Shown here piece after piece: positions 35,212 through 44,984 of a stretch of 64,000 nt of DNA. The notes beneath the pieces were generated by a model. It was not told the DNA's origin and ran no database searches. It was given only the letters and a program-made list of their open reading frames with translations. This stretch comes from Alteromonas macleodii (GTDB taxonomy: Bacteria > Pseudomonadota > Gammaproteobacteria > Enterobacterales > Alteromonadaceae), in the NCBI RefSeq assembly GCF_903772925.1, contig NZ_LR812090.1, positions 1,260,333-1,324,332 on the forward strand. Reading direction: 5' to 3'. Both the position numbers and the translations under genes were made by a program. Every line of letters begins with the position of its first letter. The stretch's first letter is position 1.

Positions 35212-36018
35212 ATGAAAATACCTCTTTATACTTATTTCAAAAATAGAACATCAGCCTTCTCAAGTATTATCAACAATAAGACTTATTTCGGTTCACTGCT
35301 CTGTGCGTTTTTGCTTGTTGGTTGTGGCGGTAGCACAAATGGTAATGACAGTGTAGTAAGGCCAGATTCATTACTAGGCGTATGGTTTGGGCAAACTTCA
35401 ACAGTTGAAGATGGGCAAGAAGAGGTTGTTATTGCGATCTCCTCTGAGGGTAAGACTATTGTATTTTCGCAGGCCTCGCGAGACACGCTTATTGCTCACG
35501 GCGACATAAGCGAAGATACCTTTACTTCTGACGATACCATGCTGTATCCAGGAGAAGGCATGACTAAGCATGGCACAATGCAGCTCACAGCGAATGGTGA
35601 CAGTTTAGAAGGCTCAGCGACAGTATCGGGTCTCACACTTGATTTTTCTGCCAACAAGGTCAGCGCTACCGAGGATGTTTCACTTATCGATATTGCTGGC
35701 AATTATGCAAGTTCTTGGTCTGATGGCGCCTACACTCGTTCGTTTGCTATCGATAATGAAGGGGGGATCAGCGGTTCAGATACTAATGGTTGCGTATACT
35801 CAGGCTCTGTCGAGCAAATTAGCGGAATCAATTCACTTTTCGATATTACGATTAAAGCGGAAACCTGCTTTGAAGATTTCGAATATAAAGGGCTTCTCGC
35901 TTATGGTGTATTTCCCTTTGAATATCAAAACTCAATTATTGAGAGAAATGGTATTGTCATAGCTACAGAGGCTTCATCAAGAGCTTATGCTTTTCGCCAA
36001 TTTAGCCCTCAAGATTAG
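35212..36018 (+). CDS. Hypothetical lipoprotein
   Basis: A 268-residue predicted lipoprotein of unknown function. A hydrophobic stretch (GSLLCAFLLVGC) ends in a lipobox VGC followed by GGS, but the basic N-region is unusually long (about 28 residues). The mature part is rich in Ser, Thr, Gly and Asp. It has several beta-strand-like segments, resembling small calycin-like or beta-sandwich lipoproteins: LLGVWFGQTS, then a HGTMQLTANGDSLEGSATV repeat-like hairpin. Two cysteines near the C-terminus could form a disulfide. The ATG given has AAGGAAAG upstream; an ATG 42 bp earlier lacks one. Confidence 0.7.
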   Translation: MKIPLYTYFKNRTSAFSSIINNKTYFGSLLCAFLLVGCGGSTNGNDSVVRPDSLLGVWFGQTSTVEDGQEEVVIAISSEGKTIVFSQASRDTLIAHGDISEDTFTSDDTMLYPGEGMTKHGTMQLTANGDSLEGSATVSGLTLDFSANKVSATEDVSLIDIAGNYASSWSDGAYTRSFAIDNEGGISGSDTNGCVYSGSVEQISGINSLFDITIKAETCFEDFEYKGLLAYGVFPFEYQNSIIERNGIVIATEASSRAYAFRQFSPQD

Positions 36019-36033
36019 CGTTATCCGATATAT

Positions 36034-36061
36034 AAACAAGGAGTCTATAGACTCCTTGTTT
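36034..36061. terminator. Bidirectional terminator between the lipoprotein gene and nth
   Basis: AAACAAGGAGTC, TATA loop, GACTCCTTGTTT: a perfect 12-bp stem between convergent genes with short T-runs at both ends. Confidence 0.8.
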
Positions 36062-36086
36062 GAATCGCAAAGGCTTGCCTTAAGTT

Positions 36087-36809
36087 CTATTTACGCTTCT
36101 TCTTAAGCGCCAATTTTTGCTTTTTCTCTTGTTCTTTCAGCACTTCGTTTATAAAGCTCTTTCTACCAAATTCACGGGTAATAGTGCACTTATTTAAATC
36201 AAAACCGCGAGCAGGGCAGTATTCTCTGCCGTACAAGATAATCTGTAGATGCAGGTCGTTCCATCTTTCTTTAGGAAACAGGCGTTTTGCATCGCGCTCT
36301 GTTTGCTCTACGCTTTTTCCGTTCGATAAACCCCAGCGGTACATTAAACGATGAATATGTGTATCTACCGGGAAAGCGGGAATGCCAAAGCCTTGAGACA
36401 TAACCACCGCGGCTGTCTTGTGGCCAACAGCAGGCATGGCCTCCAGCGCTTCAAAGTTTGCTGGGACTTCACCATTGTGTTGTTTAATGATCATATCGGA
36501 CAAATGCCAAATGCCTTTCGACTTCATAGGCGATAATCCACAAGGGCGGATAATGTCTTGTATTTCTTCAATACTCATCAACACCATGTCGTAGGGGTTA
36601 TCTGCGCGAGCGAACAGCTTTGGCGTAATTTGATTAACGCGCTCGTCGGTACATTGTGCCGATAATAGAACTGCAATCAGTAAAGTATATGGGTCTTTGT
36701 GATCTAGAAAGATAGGAATTTCTGGATAAAGGTCATCCAAAATTCGCATTATTTCTTTTACTTTTTCCTGCTTAGATAGCGGCTTTGCCGGCTTAACTAC
36801 ATCATTCAT
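36087..36809 (-). CDS. nth: Endonuclease III family DNA glycosylase, lacking the Fe-S cysteines
   Basis: A 240-residue HhH-GPD DNA glycosylase that removes oxidised pyrimidines. The catalytic Lys131 lies in the hairpin AMPAVGHKTAAVV and Asp149 in FPVDTHIHR. The C-terminal iron-sulfur loop of typical Nth (C-x6-C-x2-C-x5-C) is missing: only Cys198 and Cys208 remain in GREYCPARGFDLNKC. A basic tail (KKQKLALKKKRK) follows. It stands after rnfE, exactly where nth lies in E. coli, so it is taken as the functional nth although it is a cluster-less variant. It has a 122-bp gap to rnfE. Confidence 0.88.
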   Translation of the reverse strand: MNDVVKPAKPLSKQEKVKEIMRILDDLYPEIPIFLDHKDPYTLLIAVLLSAQCTDERVNQITPKLFARADNPYDMVLMSIEEIQDIIRPCGLSPMKSKGIWHLSDMIIKQHNGEVPANFEALEAMPAVGHKTAAVVMSQGFGIPAFPVDTHIHRLMYRWGLSNGKSVEQTERDAKRLFPKERWNDLHLQIILYGREYCPARGFDLNKCTITREFGRKSFINEVLKEQEKKQKLALKKKRK

Positions 36810-36931
36810 TTCTATATACTTTTTTAATATGGACGCTAAACAAGGTGTAAATTTTTTAAGTTAAAACGTTTGCACCATCTGCTGAAGTTTTCACTTACTC
36901 CGTCAAGCTACGCTAACAATTACGGTATGAT

Positions 36932-37624
36932 TTAACTCTCTGCAGTGACGCGCACGCGCTCAGCTTTCACCGCAGGCGATGTTTGCTTAGCGGCTAACTT
37001 GGCATCTATGCTGTTTTTAATAGCAATAAGAAGTCCCATGCCTAAAAACGCGCCCGGCGGTAATATCGCAAGTAGAAATGGGTTTTCTGTGTTAAACAGT
37101 GTAATAGTCCAGTTCGCAGCAATGGGGCCAAATAGTCTATCTGCACCCGCTAATAACGTCCCCGCACCCAATATTTCTCGCATGCCACCTAGTACAACCA
37201 ACACAGCGGTAAATCCTAAGCCCATCATGAACCCATCGTATGCGGACGCAAGGGGCCCGTTTTTCGATGCAAAGGCCTCGGCGCGTCCTATAATGGCGCA
37301 GTTAGTTACAATCAGTGGAATAAAAATACCTAACGCTAAGTAAAGGTCGTAGGTATAGGCATTCATTAGAAGCTGAACAATGGTTACAAATGCTGCAATA
37401 ATCATAACGAAAACAGGAATGCGGATCTCGTTTCTTACCACATTTCGAACGAGTGAAACGGTAATGTTACTGCCAATTAAAACCAACATGGTAGCAAGGC
37501 CAAGTCCTAAACCGTTAATGAAGGTAGCAGTAACGGCTAGTAGGGGGCACAATCCTAACAGCTGTACTAGCGCAGGGTTGTTCTTCCAAAGCCCTTGCAA
37601 GGACAGGTCGCGAAAGTCAGTCAC
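36932..37624 (-). CDS. rnfE: Rnf complex subunit E
   Basis: A 230-residue inner-membrane subunit of the Rnf ion-translocating ferredoxin:NAD oxidoreductase, called Rsx in E. coli. It has six hydrophobic segments. The N-terminal [29 protein letters not shown] and the [16 protein letters not shown] helix are typical of RnfE. RnfA and RnfE are homologous and coordinate an intramembrane [2Fe-2S] cluster; LGLCPL and TNCAI here fit that role. It starts one base after rnfG stops and is the last rnf gene of the operon. Confidence 0.96.
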   Translation of the reverse strand: MTDFRDLSLQGLWKNNPALVQLLGLCPLLAVTATFINGLGLGLATMLVLIGSNITVSLVRNVVRNEIRIPVFVMIIAAFVTIVQLLMNAYTYDLYLALGIFIPLIVTNCAIIGRAEAFASKNGPLASAYDGFMMGLGFTAVLVVLGGMREILGAGTLLAGADRLFGPIAANWTITLFNTENPFLLAILPPGAFLGMGLLIAIKNSIDAKLAAKQTSPAVKAERVRVTAES

Positions 37625-37625
37625 G

Positions 37626-38480
37626 TTATAACTCCTCTACACTATGAGGTTGGGTTTCATCCACGTTAACGTCATCTATTGTTTCAACCGAATCTGTTGT
37701 TGCACAGGTGTTGGGGGCGGAGAATAACGCGCTTTGGTTAGCCTGAGCGTAAAGTAAAGCTTCACGTACGGCTGTGACTACCGCTCTTGGCGTTATAGTA
37801 GCGCCTGTGAATTGGTCAAATTCGCCGCCATCTTTTTTGACTTGCCATGGAGCTAAGTTATCTGGTGAGAACGACTTACCGCTGAAGCTTGTGATCCAAT
37901 TGCTTACTGCAAGCTCTATCTTATCACCAAGCCCAGGGGTTTCTTTATGTTCGATAACGCGTACGCCAAGTACTCTCATATTGGTTGTTTTTATTTCAGC
38001 CGTATCCATTTCGGGAGAACTCTCGTCTAGTTTTGCCATATCGGTTAGCGGTAGTGAAGAAGTATTGAGGTTTTCACTCTCACTGCTACGGGAGTCATTT
38101 GGCATACCCTGTTGTTTACCGTTGGCAATATGTGGTTCTACTTTTACACCGACAACAATATCTATATCACCGCTATAGCCATCGGGGGCAGTGGCTTCCA
38201 ACACAAGCGCGCTAGGTTGGCCGTTTAGCGTGGCACGGTATATCTTATGGGCTTTTTTTATGCCCAGTGCGGGGGCATCGACTTCTGTGCAGTTGGCGTA
38301 CAGAGCATTGTCGTGGAATTCACTCGGCACAACTTCATTAAGTACGCTTAGAAGCTTTTGCTGCTTTTGTTGCTCAATTTTGTCTTGAGTGCCGAAAAAG
38401 GTTAACGCTATTAACGCAGTGGTGACAACGGCAAACGCACCTAACATAAGGCCGTTCTTGGCCAAGCTTTCTTTCATCAT
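37626..38480 (-). CDS. rnfG: Rnf complex subunit G (covalent FMN), with insertion
   Basis: A 284-residue subunit with one N-terminal membrane helix ([15 protein letters not shown]) and a periplasmic FMN-binding domain. The flavinylation motif is FTGATIT, with Thr228 as the probable FMN attachment. [12 protein letters not shown] is also typical. The protein is about 75 residues longer than E. coli RsxG. Most of the excess is a polar Ser/Asp/Glu-rich insert (about residues 116-167) between GVKV and MRVLGVRV, plus a C-terminal tail. Its start overlaps the rnfD stop by one base. Confidence 0.93.
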   Translation of the reverse strand: MMKESLAKNGLMLGAFAVVTTALIALTFFGTQDKIEQQKQQKLLSVLNEVVPSEFHDNALYANCTEVDAPALGIKKAHKIYRATLNGQPSALVLEATAPDGYSGDIDIVVGVKVEPHIANGKQQGMPNDSRSSESENLNTSSLPLTDMAKLDESSPEMDTAEIKTTNMRVLGVRVIEHKETPGLGDKIELAVSNWITSFSGKSFSPDNLAPWQVKKDGGEFDQFTGATITPRAVVTAVREALLYAQANQSALFSAPNTCATTDSVETIDDVNVDETQPHSVEEL

Positions 38481-39565
38481 TACTGCTTACCTCGGCCTTT
38501 GCCCACATTTTTACCGTAAACACGAGGGCGGGTATAATAGTCAATAAGCGGTACCGCCATATTCATAATGATCACCGCAAACGCCACAGCATCGGGGTAA
38601 CCACCAAATGTGCGTATTATAACTACCCAAAATCCAATCGCAGCCCCAAATATAATTCGGCCTTTTGGGGTTGTTGACGCGGAAACCGGATCGGTTGCGA
38701 TAAAGAAAGCGCCAACCATTACTGCCCCATTAAACAGGTGGAATAGCGGTGAAGCATAGTAATCGGCGTTAACCAAATGAAGCAGTGATGCACAAACAAA
38801 TACGCTTAGCAGCATGCCACCTGGGATGTGCCAGTTAATAACACGGGTTTTCCATAGGTAAAGACCGCCAAGTAAATAGGCAAGGCTCACCATACCCCAT
38901 CCTGCACCAGCGGCATCAAATACGCCGCCATCAAAAATTGGTTTAGCTAAAGACTCTGTGTAAGTCACACCTTGCGTTAAGTCAGTTTTTAACGTGTCTA
39001 GAGGTGTAGCCATGGTTACGCCGTCGGCAATAGTTTTAAGCTGAGTAACATCGTAGCCGCTGGTAGTGAAGCCTGTAAATATCAATGACAGCGAGTCAAA
39101 GAAGCTTGGCGTAACCCCAGCATGGGTTGCAGGCGGTAGCCATAAACTCATGGCTGCCGGGAATGAAATAAGCAAAACCACATAGGCAATCATTGCGGGG
39201 TTAAAAATGTTGAAACCAAGCCCGCCATAGACTTGTTTAGCAACCGCGATCGCAAAAAATACTCCAATGACCGTCATCCACCACGGCAGAGTAGGCGGAA
39301 TACTAATAGCGATTAACAAGCCTGTTAAAACGGCGCTGTAATCAGTAAGTGTGCGTTCGATAGGACGCTTTCTTAAAAATAAAATAACCCCTTCAATTAC
39401 CAGTGCACTTACTACTGCAATAACCGCTTGAATAAGCATGCCCCAACCAAAGAAAAAAGATTGGGCTATCATGCCTGGGATCATGGCGTAAATAACCATG
39501 CGCATGACCTGTCCGGTATCTCGTTTAACCCGTTGGTGTGGTGAACTCGATAAACTTAACTTCAT
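38480..39565 (-). CDS. rnfD: Rnf complex subunit D
   Basis: A 361-residue polytopic inner-membrane subunit, homologous to NqrB. It contains the [18 protein letters not shown]-terminus, a series of hydrophobic helices and [21 protein letters not shown] in the second half, as in RnfD. A covalently bound FMN on the periplasmic side is known for the family; a candidate threonine lies in TGFTTSGYD near residue 170. It overlaps rnfC by four bases (ATGA), a sign of translational coupling. Confidence 0.95.
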   Translation of the reverse strand: MKLSLSSSPHQRVKRDTGQVMRMVIYAMIPGMIAQSFFFGWGMLIQAVIAVVSALVIEGVILFLRKRPIERTLTDYSAVLTGLLIAISIPPTLPWWMTVIGVFFAIAVAKQVYGGLGFNIFNPAMIAYVVLLISFPAAMSLWLPPATHAGVTPSFFDSLSLIFTGFTTSGYDVTQLKTIADGVTMATPLDTLKTDLTQGVTYTESLAKPIFDGGVFDAAGAGWGMVSLAYLLGGLYLWKTRVINWHIPGGMLLSVFVCASLLHLVNADYYASPLFHLFNGAVMVGAFFIATDPVSASTTPKGRIIFGAAIGFWVVIIRTFGGYPDAVAFAVIIMNMAVPLIDYYTRPRVYGKNVGKGRGKQ

Positions 39566-42447
39566 TCTGATTCTTTCTCTTGTTCAGCCGCCGCTTTTTT
39601 CGCTTTTGCTTTTGCAATGGCTGCCGCTATACGTGCTTTCTTTTCATCTTGAGCAGTGGGTTGAGAAGTTGATTGCACGCTTGGTTCTTGTTCTGCTTCA
39701 CTAGACGACTCGCTCTGCTCATATTCCTTGTGACTTTCTTGTTCAGCAGTATCTTGTGAGGCTGCAAAATCGTCATTAGTGCTTTGAGCAAGTTTCTTTG
39801 CTTTGGCCTTTGCCACAGCGGCAGCTATACGCGCTTTTTTCTCGTCAGCGTCACTTGTAAATGGAGCGTCTTTAGTATTCTCATTAGGCGTGCTAGATAC
39901 ACCCTGCGCTTTTCGCGTTGAAGCAGCCTCCATGCTGAGGTCGCTATCGCCAGCACCTTCTTGCTCGCCTTTAATATTATCTTCTAGATTATCTTCCTGT
40001 TTAGCCGCTTTTTTGGCTTTTGCTTTCGCCACAGCGGCAGCAATGCGGGCCTTTTTTTGTTCCGCTTCGCTCAAGTTGCTAGATGAATCTAGAGCCTTGT
40101 TATTCTGAGCACTATTATCTTGGCCGTTGACGCTTTGAGGATCTGCTTCTTTTTGTAAGCTAGCGTCCTGGCTGTCTGTGTCAGCTTCGCCAACAGGGGT
40201 AGATGCTTGTGCTTTTTGCGACGCGGCCTTTTTGGGTTTAGCTTTGGCAACGGCAGCAGCTATCCTAGCCTTCTTTGCATCCTTAGCATCTGTTTCACCT
40301 AGCGGCTCTCTAGACTGGTTGTCTTGCTGCTCGTTTAATTGAGTGGGTGTAGACTGCTCAGATTGTCCGCTTGCGTTATTTTTAGCGGCTTTTTGCGCTT
40401 TTGCTTTAGCAACGGCCGCTGCAATTCGCGCTTTTTTCTGTTCCTCAACTGATAGGTCTGAGTTAGTTTCAGTCTTTGAAGGCTCACTATTTGCAGGTTC
40501 AGTATTTAAAAGCTCAGCAGTTTTTTCGTCTCGAGAACCCGCTTGGTTTTCTGTTGACGCATCTGAATACTGGCCAGCTTGGGCTGCTTTCTTGGCTTTC
40601 GCTCTGGCGATAGCAGCGGCAACTTTGGCCTTTTTATCATCTTCTGGCGAAGGTGCCTGAGCCGCTGGCTCAGTGGCGTTTTCAGCTTGCTCTGAACCTT
40701 GAGCTCGGGCTGCTTTCTTCGCTTTTGCTCTGGCAATTGCCGCGGCTACCTGAGCTTTTTTATCGTCCGCCGCTGGGTTAGGCTCGTCAGCGTTTACTGG
40801 TGTATTTTCGTCCTCAGCCTTAGCCTTGGCCTGCATTGCCGCTTTTTTCGCTTTCGCACGCGCAAGCGCCGCCGCTACTTTGTCCTTTGCTTCAGTTGCG
40901 GTAGCGTCAGCCGAGTTATTTGCATTATCTACAGCTGCAGCATTTTGTTCTTTGGCTTTGTTGGCGGCTAATCGTGCTTCTTTTGCTTTTCTATGTTTTT
41001 CTTCGCGCTCAAGTTTTTCGCGCTCTAAACGTTCTTTACGTGCTTCAAAACGCTGTTTAGCTTTTTCAGCTTTATTCTTTTCATCACGCTGAATGCGTAT
41101 TTCAGACTTAGCCTGGCGATAGTAATGCACCAGCGGTATCTCGCTGGGGCAAACGTAAGCGCATGCGCCACACTCTATACAGTCGAAAAGGTCGTATTCT
41201 TCGGCTTTGTCGTATTCTTTTGCTTTAGCGTGCCAAAAAATTTGTTGTGGGAGCAGTGATGCCGGGCAAGCATCGGCGCACGCACTACAGCGTATACACG
41301 GGCGTTCTGCATTATCATCTACAAGCTCTTTCTTGGCCGGGACTAATAAGCAGTTTGTGGTCTTTACCACAGGAATAGTTGCGTCTGATAAGGTAAAGCC
41401 CATCATAGGCCCACCCATAATGACTTTGGGCGCTTTCTGTTTTTTCGGGTTGTAACTTGCTTCTTCTAACAAATGAGAAACAGGTGTACCTAATAGCGCT
41501 CTGAAGTTGCTAGGGGACTTAACTGCTTCACCGGTTACAGTAACAATACGCTCTATAAGCGGCTTACCATGCAAAATAGCGTCTGCAATGGCATAGCAGG
41601 TTCCTACGTTAAACATCATCACGCCTACATCGGCAGGCAATCCATTTCTTGGAACTTCTCGGCCAGTCAGTACCTGAATCAGCTGTTTTTCGCCGCCGGC
41701 AGGGTATTTAGTCTCAACGCTAACAACGCGATAGTCTTTCTTATCCTGACAGGCAATATTAAGTGCTTCGAAAGCCTCTGGCTTGTTGTCTTCAACCGCA
41801 ACTACAATGGCCTTCGGCCCAATAAGGTGAGTAAGAATGTCTAGACCCTGGCGTATTTGCCAGGCGTGCTCACGCATCAATCGATCATCAGAAGTAATGT
41901 AAGGCTCGCACTCAATTCCATTTAAAATAAGAAACTCAACAGGTTTAGATGTTGAGGTTTTTATATGGGTAGGGAAGCCGGCACCACCCATTCCTGAAAT
42001 TCCTGCTTGGCAAATAGCTTCAATAAGTTTGTTTTTATCAAGCTCGCTATAGTTAGCGATGGGGGACAGGTCGCCCCATGTGTCTTTACCATCCGGGCGT
42101 ATTGATATACACATTTCGGTTAAGCCACTAGGATGAGCAACAACATGCGGCGCTATTGCAACAACTTCGCCCGAGGTGGGGGCGTGTACAGGTACCGAAA
42201 AAGGCGAGGAGCTTTGCGAAAGAATTTGGCCTTTTAACACGGTATCGCCAACTTCTACGCAACATATGCCGTCTGAACCAATGTGCTGGCGCAGTGGTAC
42301 TATCAATAACTCTGGCAACGATGGCTTTTTAATTACCGACGTATTAGAAAGTGATTTTTTATCGTCAGGATGCACACCACCTGGAAATGAGTACAGCTTC
42401 CCCGCTTCAAGAGCTTCTATAATTGAATCAAAACTTGGATACATCAC
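39562..42447 (-). CDS. rnfC: Rnf complex subunit C with long Ala/Lys repeat tail
   Basis: A 961-residue peripheral subunit that binds NADH and passes electrons through iron-sulfur clusters. The core (residues 1-450) has the [13 protein letters not shown] nucleotide-site motif and two [4Fe-4S] motifs: Cys384, 387, 390, 394 and Cys423, 426, 429, 433. A charged coiled-coil segment follows (about 455-505). From residue 521 to the end there are eight copies of a repeat close to [18 protein letters not shown], separated by acidic, polar spacers. Core RnfC is about 440-500 residues, so half of this protein is tail. RnfC tails vary between species, but this one is at the long end. Confidence 0.95.
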   Translation of the reverse strand: MMYPSFDSIIEALEAGKLYSFPGGVHPDDKKSLSNTSVIKKPSLPELLIVPLRQHIGSDGICCVEVGDTVLKGQILSQSSSPFSVPVHAPTSGEVVAIAPHVVAHPSGLTEMCISIRPDGKDTWGDLSPIANYSELDKNKLIEAICQAGISGMGGAGFPTHIKTSTSKPVEFLILNGIECEPYITSDDRLMREHAWQIRQGLDILTHLIGPKAIVVAVEDNKPEAFEALNIACQDKKDYRVVSVETKYPAGGEKQLIQVLTGREVPRNGLPADVGVMMFNVGTCYAIADAILHGKPLIERIVTVTGEAVKSPSNFRALLGTPVSHLLEEASYNPKKQKAPKVIMGGPMMGFTLSDATIPVVKTTNCLLVPAKKELVDDNAERPCIRCSACADACPASLLPQQIFWHAKAKEYDKAEEYDLFDCIECGACAYVCPSEIPLVHYYRQAKSEIRIQRDEKNKAEKAKQRFEARKERLEREKLEREEKHRKAKEARLAANKAKEQNAAAVDNANNSADATATEAKDKVAAALARAKAKKAAMQAKAKAEDENTPVNADEPNPAADDKKAQVAAAIARAKAKKAARAQGSEQAENATEPAAQAPSPEDDKKAKVAAAIARAKAKKAAQAGQYSDASTENQAGSRDEKTAELLNTEPANSEPSKTETNSDLSVEEQKKARIAAAVAKAKAQKAAKNNASGQSEQSTPTQLNEQQDNQSREPLGETDAKDAKKARIAAAVAKAKPKKAASQKAQASTPVGEADTDSQDASLQKEADPQSVNGQDNSAQNNKALDSSSNLSEAEQKKARIAAAVAKAKAKKAAKQEDNLEDNIKGEQEGAGDSDLSMEAASTRKAQGVSSTPNENTKDAPFTSDADEKKARIAAAVAKAKAKKLAQSTNDDFAASQDTAEQESHKEYEQSESSSEAEQEPSVQSTSQPTAQDEKKARIAAAIAKAKAKKAAAEQEKESE
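39565..40887 (-). repeat. Eight protein-coding repeats in the rnfC tail
   Basis: Each unit codes for about 18 residues of the form (D/E)-x-KKA-(R/K/Q)-(I/V)-AAA-(I/V/L)-A-(K/R)-AKAKKAA. Spacers of 20-55 residues rich in Glu, Asp, Ser and Gln separate them. The last five units are the most alike, suggesting recent duplication within the gene. Confidence 0.85.
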
Positions 42448-42449
42448 AA

Positions 42450-43031
42450 TTACGATACCATTTTGATAGGGATATCACCTTTAGGTGATGATTCGAAATC
42501 CCACTTCCACGTAGAAGTAGTTTGAACGATTGGCACCATGTCAATGCAGTCGACAGGGCAGGGGTCTACACATAAGTCACATCCTGTACACTCATCAGTA
42601 ATAACGGTATGCATATGTTTTGCGGCACCTAATATGGCATCCACAGGGCAGGCTTGGATACATTTGGTACAGCCGATGCACTCATCTTCTCGAATGAAAG
42701 CAACTTTTTTGACGTCTTCTTCGCCATGCGCTGCGTCAAGGGGTTTGGGTTCAACCCCCATTAAGTCTGCAAGTTTTTTGATCGTTGCTTCGCCGCCTGG
42801 AGGACATTTATTAATGTCATCGCCGTCTGCAATAGCTTCAGCATAAGGTTTACAACCTGGATAACCACACTGGCCGCATTGGGTTTGTGGTAACACGGCG
42901 TCGATTTGTTCGACAAGGGGGTCGCCCTCTACTTTAAAGCGAATGCTTGCATAGCCCAAGACTAGGCCAAAAATAAGAGCGAGGACGCCAATTGCAATGA
43001 CTGCAAGTATGATCGTAGTAGACATCGACAT
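42450..43031 (-). CDS. rnfB: Rnf complex subunit B
   Basis: A 193-residue iron-sulfur subunit with an N-terminal membrane anchor ([23 protein letters not shown]). The 4Fe-S domain [16 protein letters not shown] comes next. Two [4Fe-4S] ferredoxin motifs follow, [16 protein letters not shown] and [16 protein letters not shown]. It transfers electrons between ferredoxin and the complex. The start overlaps the rnfA stop by one base. Confidence 0.97.
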   Translation of the reverse strand: MSMSTTIILAVIAIGVLALIFGLVLGYASIRFKVEGDPLVEQIDAVLPQTQCGQCGYPGCKPYAEAIADGDDINKCPPGGEATIKKLADLMGVEPKPLDAAHGEEDVKKVAFIREDECIGCTKCIQACPVDAILGAAKHMHTVITDECTGCDLCVDPCPVDCIDMVPIVQTTSTWKWDFESSPKGDIPIKMVS

Positions 43032-43612
43032 TACACCTTCACCAATCCACTAAATCCCATAAATGCGAGGGACATAAGGCCTGCGGTAATCATGGCAATT
43101 GACGCACCCTTGAAAGAGACTGGTACGTCAGCAGCAGCTAAGCGCTCACGCATGGCTGCAAACAACACTAATACCAAGGAGAAACCTACCGCAGCCCCGA
43201 ACCCATAGATAAGGCTCTGCATGAAATTATGCTGCTCGGTAAGATTTAACAAAGCTACACCAAGAACTGCACAGTTGGTTGTGATAAGAGGAAGAAATAT
43301 ACCTAACAGCCTATATAAGGTAGGACTTGTTTTGTTCACGACCATTTCGGTGAACTGAACAACCACCGCAATAACAAGGATAAAGGCTAACGTTCTGAGG
43401 TAGCCAATACCTAATGGCGCAAGTAAATAGGTTTCAACCAGGTAACTTGAAGCCGAGGCAAGGGTAAGTACAAATGTGGTGGCCATAGACATGCCCATGG
43501 CGGTTTCTAGTTTTCCAGATACACCCATAAACGGACATAAACCGAGAAACTTAACCAACACAAAGTTGTTAACCAGTACTGTACCAATCAATAGCAGTAA
43601 AAATTCAGTCAT
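43031..43612 (-). CDS. rnfA: Rnf complex subunit A
   Basis: A 193-residue inner-membrane protein with six helices, the first gene of rnfABCDGE. The motifs [11 protein letters not shown] and [11 protein letters not shown] carry the two cysteines thought to bind the intramembrane cluster shared with RnfE. In some bacteria Rsx keeps SoxR reduced; in others Rnf couples ferredoxin and NAD to a sodium gradient. A sodium role would fit a marine host and the sodium-type MotY in this window, but this is inference. Two tRNA-Asn genes lie upstream on the same strand. Confidence 0.97.
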   Translation of the reverse strand: MTEFLLLLIGTVLVNNFVLVKFLGLCPFMGVSGKLETAMGMSMATTFVLTLASASSYLVETYLLAPLGIGYLRTLAFILVIAVVVQFTEMVVNKTSPTLYRLLGIFLPLITTNCAVLGVALLNLTEQHNFMQSLIYGFGAAVGFSLVLVLFAAMRERLAAADVPVSFKGASIAMITAGLMSLAFMGFSGLVKV

Positions 43613-43805
43613 GAATAACGCAATTCCTTCGAGGAATCTTGACGGACAATGCCCGCGAATTAAAAAGAAAAACAGATTAGGTCTATTATCCCTTTTTAGA
43701 ACGGGTTTAACAACTTGATTGAATTAGGGTTATTTAATGTCTAAACGCGTTGTTTTAGGAATTAAAATAGAATGAAGTGGGTAAGACGATTAAGAGCCAA
43801 CTAAG

Positions 43806-43882
43806 TGGCTCCCCCTCCCCGACTCGAACGGGGGACCTGCGGATTAACAGTCCGTCGCTCTAACCAACTGAGCTAAGGGGGA
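43806..43882 (-). tRNA. tRNA-Asn (GTT), copy 2
   Basis: Read on the minus strand it begins TCCCCCTTAGCTCAGTTGG and has the anticodon loop CTGTTAA (GTT at 43846-43848). The T-arm contains TTCGAGT and the acceptor ends AGGGGGA-G-CCA, with CCA encoded. The cloverleaf folds with full acceptor and T stems. It is the promoter-distal member of an identical pair. Confidence 0.97.
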
Positions 43883-43909
43883 ATCGACACCTAAGTTGTT
43901 TGCTGAAGT

Positions 43910-43986
43910 TGGCTCCCCCTCCCCGACTCGAACGGGGGACCTGCGGATTAACAGTCCGTCGCTCTAACCAACTGAGCTAAGGGGGA
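43910..43986 (-). tRNA. tRNA-Asn (GTT), copy 1
   Basis: Identical in sequence to the copy at 43806-43882, with GTT at 43950-43952 and an encoded CCA. The two are separated by 27 bp and should be processed from one precursor started at the promoter just upstream. Confidence 0.97.
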
Positions 43987-44007
43987 CCTGTGCTTCAACG
44001 GAGGCGA

Positions 44008-44036
44008 ATATTAAAGACGTACTTAGGAACTGTCAA
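44008..44036 (-). promoter_or_regulatory. Sigma-70 promoter of the tRNA-Asn pair
   Basis: On the minus strand TTGACA (44031-44036) is followed after exactly 17 bases by TAATAT (44008-44013). The expected start lies about 15 bases before the first tRNA. Confidence 0.8.
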
Positions 44037-44389
44037 CAACATAAATGAAATATTTGTGCTGACTGCGCAAAAAATAGCTTTTTACGGCTTTTATGTTCAT
44101 TTTGTCGTCAATGCTGAGAAAATGATGGTTAATAACTGCACATTATTGCTTGTTTACATATAAACACGTGTGCTTTTAGCTTTTAAAGAAATGATTTTTT
44201 CTTTTTTCTGATATATCTCGGTAAAGTTAAAGGCTATAACTAAAAAGAATAAAAAATCGCTTCCATACTGTTATTATGTACAGGCTTTAATAAATCTGTA
44301 ACCTGTACCTGAGGATTAAAAGGTTAGTCACCACTTACGTGATGAGAAATTAATCGAGCACGAAATCCCGCCGAATATGGTCTGGCGGT

Positions 44390-44416
44390 AGTTATCCACT
44401 AAATCTGTGGATAACT
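44390..44416. promoter_or_regulatory. Inverted pair of DnaA boxes
   Basis: AGTTATCCAC and GTGGATAACT form perfect 10-bp arms around a 7-base spacer. The right half contains the exact DnaA consensus on the minus strand (TTATCCACA). The left half reads TTATCCACT, eight of nine. No T-run follows, so a terminator is unlikely. Confidence 0.6.
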
Positions 44417-44452
44417 ATGTTGATAGCTTATATTCGTCTACTGCTTTTGTAA

Positions 44453-44563
44453 GATCAGGTATTAATTGATCCGATTGAATAGGCCTGAATGTGGGGTTAT
44501 ATTCTATATACTACAAAGGGTTAGCACTGTTTTTGTGATCGCAACCTTCGATCTAAATTGATC
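44453..44563. other. Cluster of five GATC (Dam) sites
   Basis: GATC occurs at 44453, 44468, 44537, 44550 and 44560. The last two sit in a hairpin (CAACC..CGATC with GATCGGTTG). Chance would predict roughly one in 256 bases. Confidence 0.5.
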
Positions 44564-44984
44564 GGTTGAACAAAAAGTAGCTTGTGTGTTAATTCAACGA
44601 ATGACTAAATGCTATTCAACAAAATCCATGTTATTTCTCAGACTCTTACAAGTTATTAACATTTTTGTTGGTCTTTCAACCGCTGAGTTGTAAAAATTTA
44701 ATATGGATGAACTTTGATAGTCACTATATTAAAAGTGAAATGGAATAGAAACTAAACTGTCACGAATTCACTGACATATTAATCGTGTAAAAATACTGAC
44801 AAAGTAGTGCTTTTAGCGAATAGCGAACAAATTCGCAAAGTGCATGTATTTTCATTAAAAACATTATATTTCTTCTCTCCCTCTTACGCTTTGCTTTGTT
44901 TATCGAAACAGCATGGCTAAATAGCGTTCACCGTTTTACACTAGCGCGCAGTTAATGAGGGGAATTTAATTAGCCGGAGCTCTA

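Larger units (their letters stand above)
44041..44984. other. AT-rich gene-free region of about 0.95 kb
   Basis: No coding frame of credible length or ribosome site is present. Contents include an inverted DnaA-box pair, a one-mismatch DnaA box TTATGTACA (44274-44282), and a CCGCC/GGCGG hairpin next to the pair. There are also five GATC sites in 111 bp and a GCGAA/TTCGC stem near 44820-44836. It may hold an untranslated RNA or a DnaA-binding locus; the promoter of the MATE gene must lie at its right end. Confidence 0.55.

Noticed and set aside
36945..37631. Open frames opposite rnfE
   Set aside because: They are antisense shadows of a hydrophobic membrane protein gene with a complete RnfE sequence.
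39803..41092. Several long open frames on the plus strand opposite rnfC
   Set aside because: They are antisense to the Ala/Lys-rich repeat, whose low stop-codon content opens all frames. They have no ribosome sites and rnfC itself is certain.
43806..43986. Two identical 77-bp repeats that could suggest a CRISPR or other array
   Set aside because: They fold as tRNA-Asn with encoded CCA; only two units exist, and the spacer is a 27-bp tRNA linker.
44041..44984. The chromosomal replication origin itself
   Set aside because: No dnaA, dnaN, mioC or mnmG gene is near, and only a few DnaA boxes are seen. A secondary DnaA-binding site is the stronger reading.
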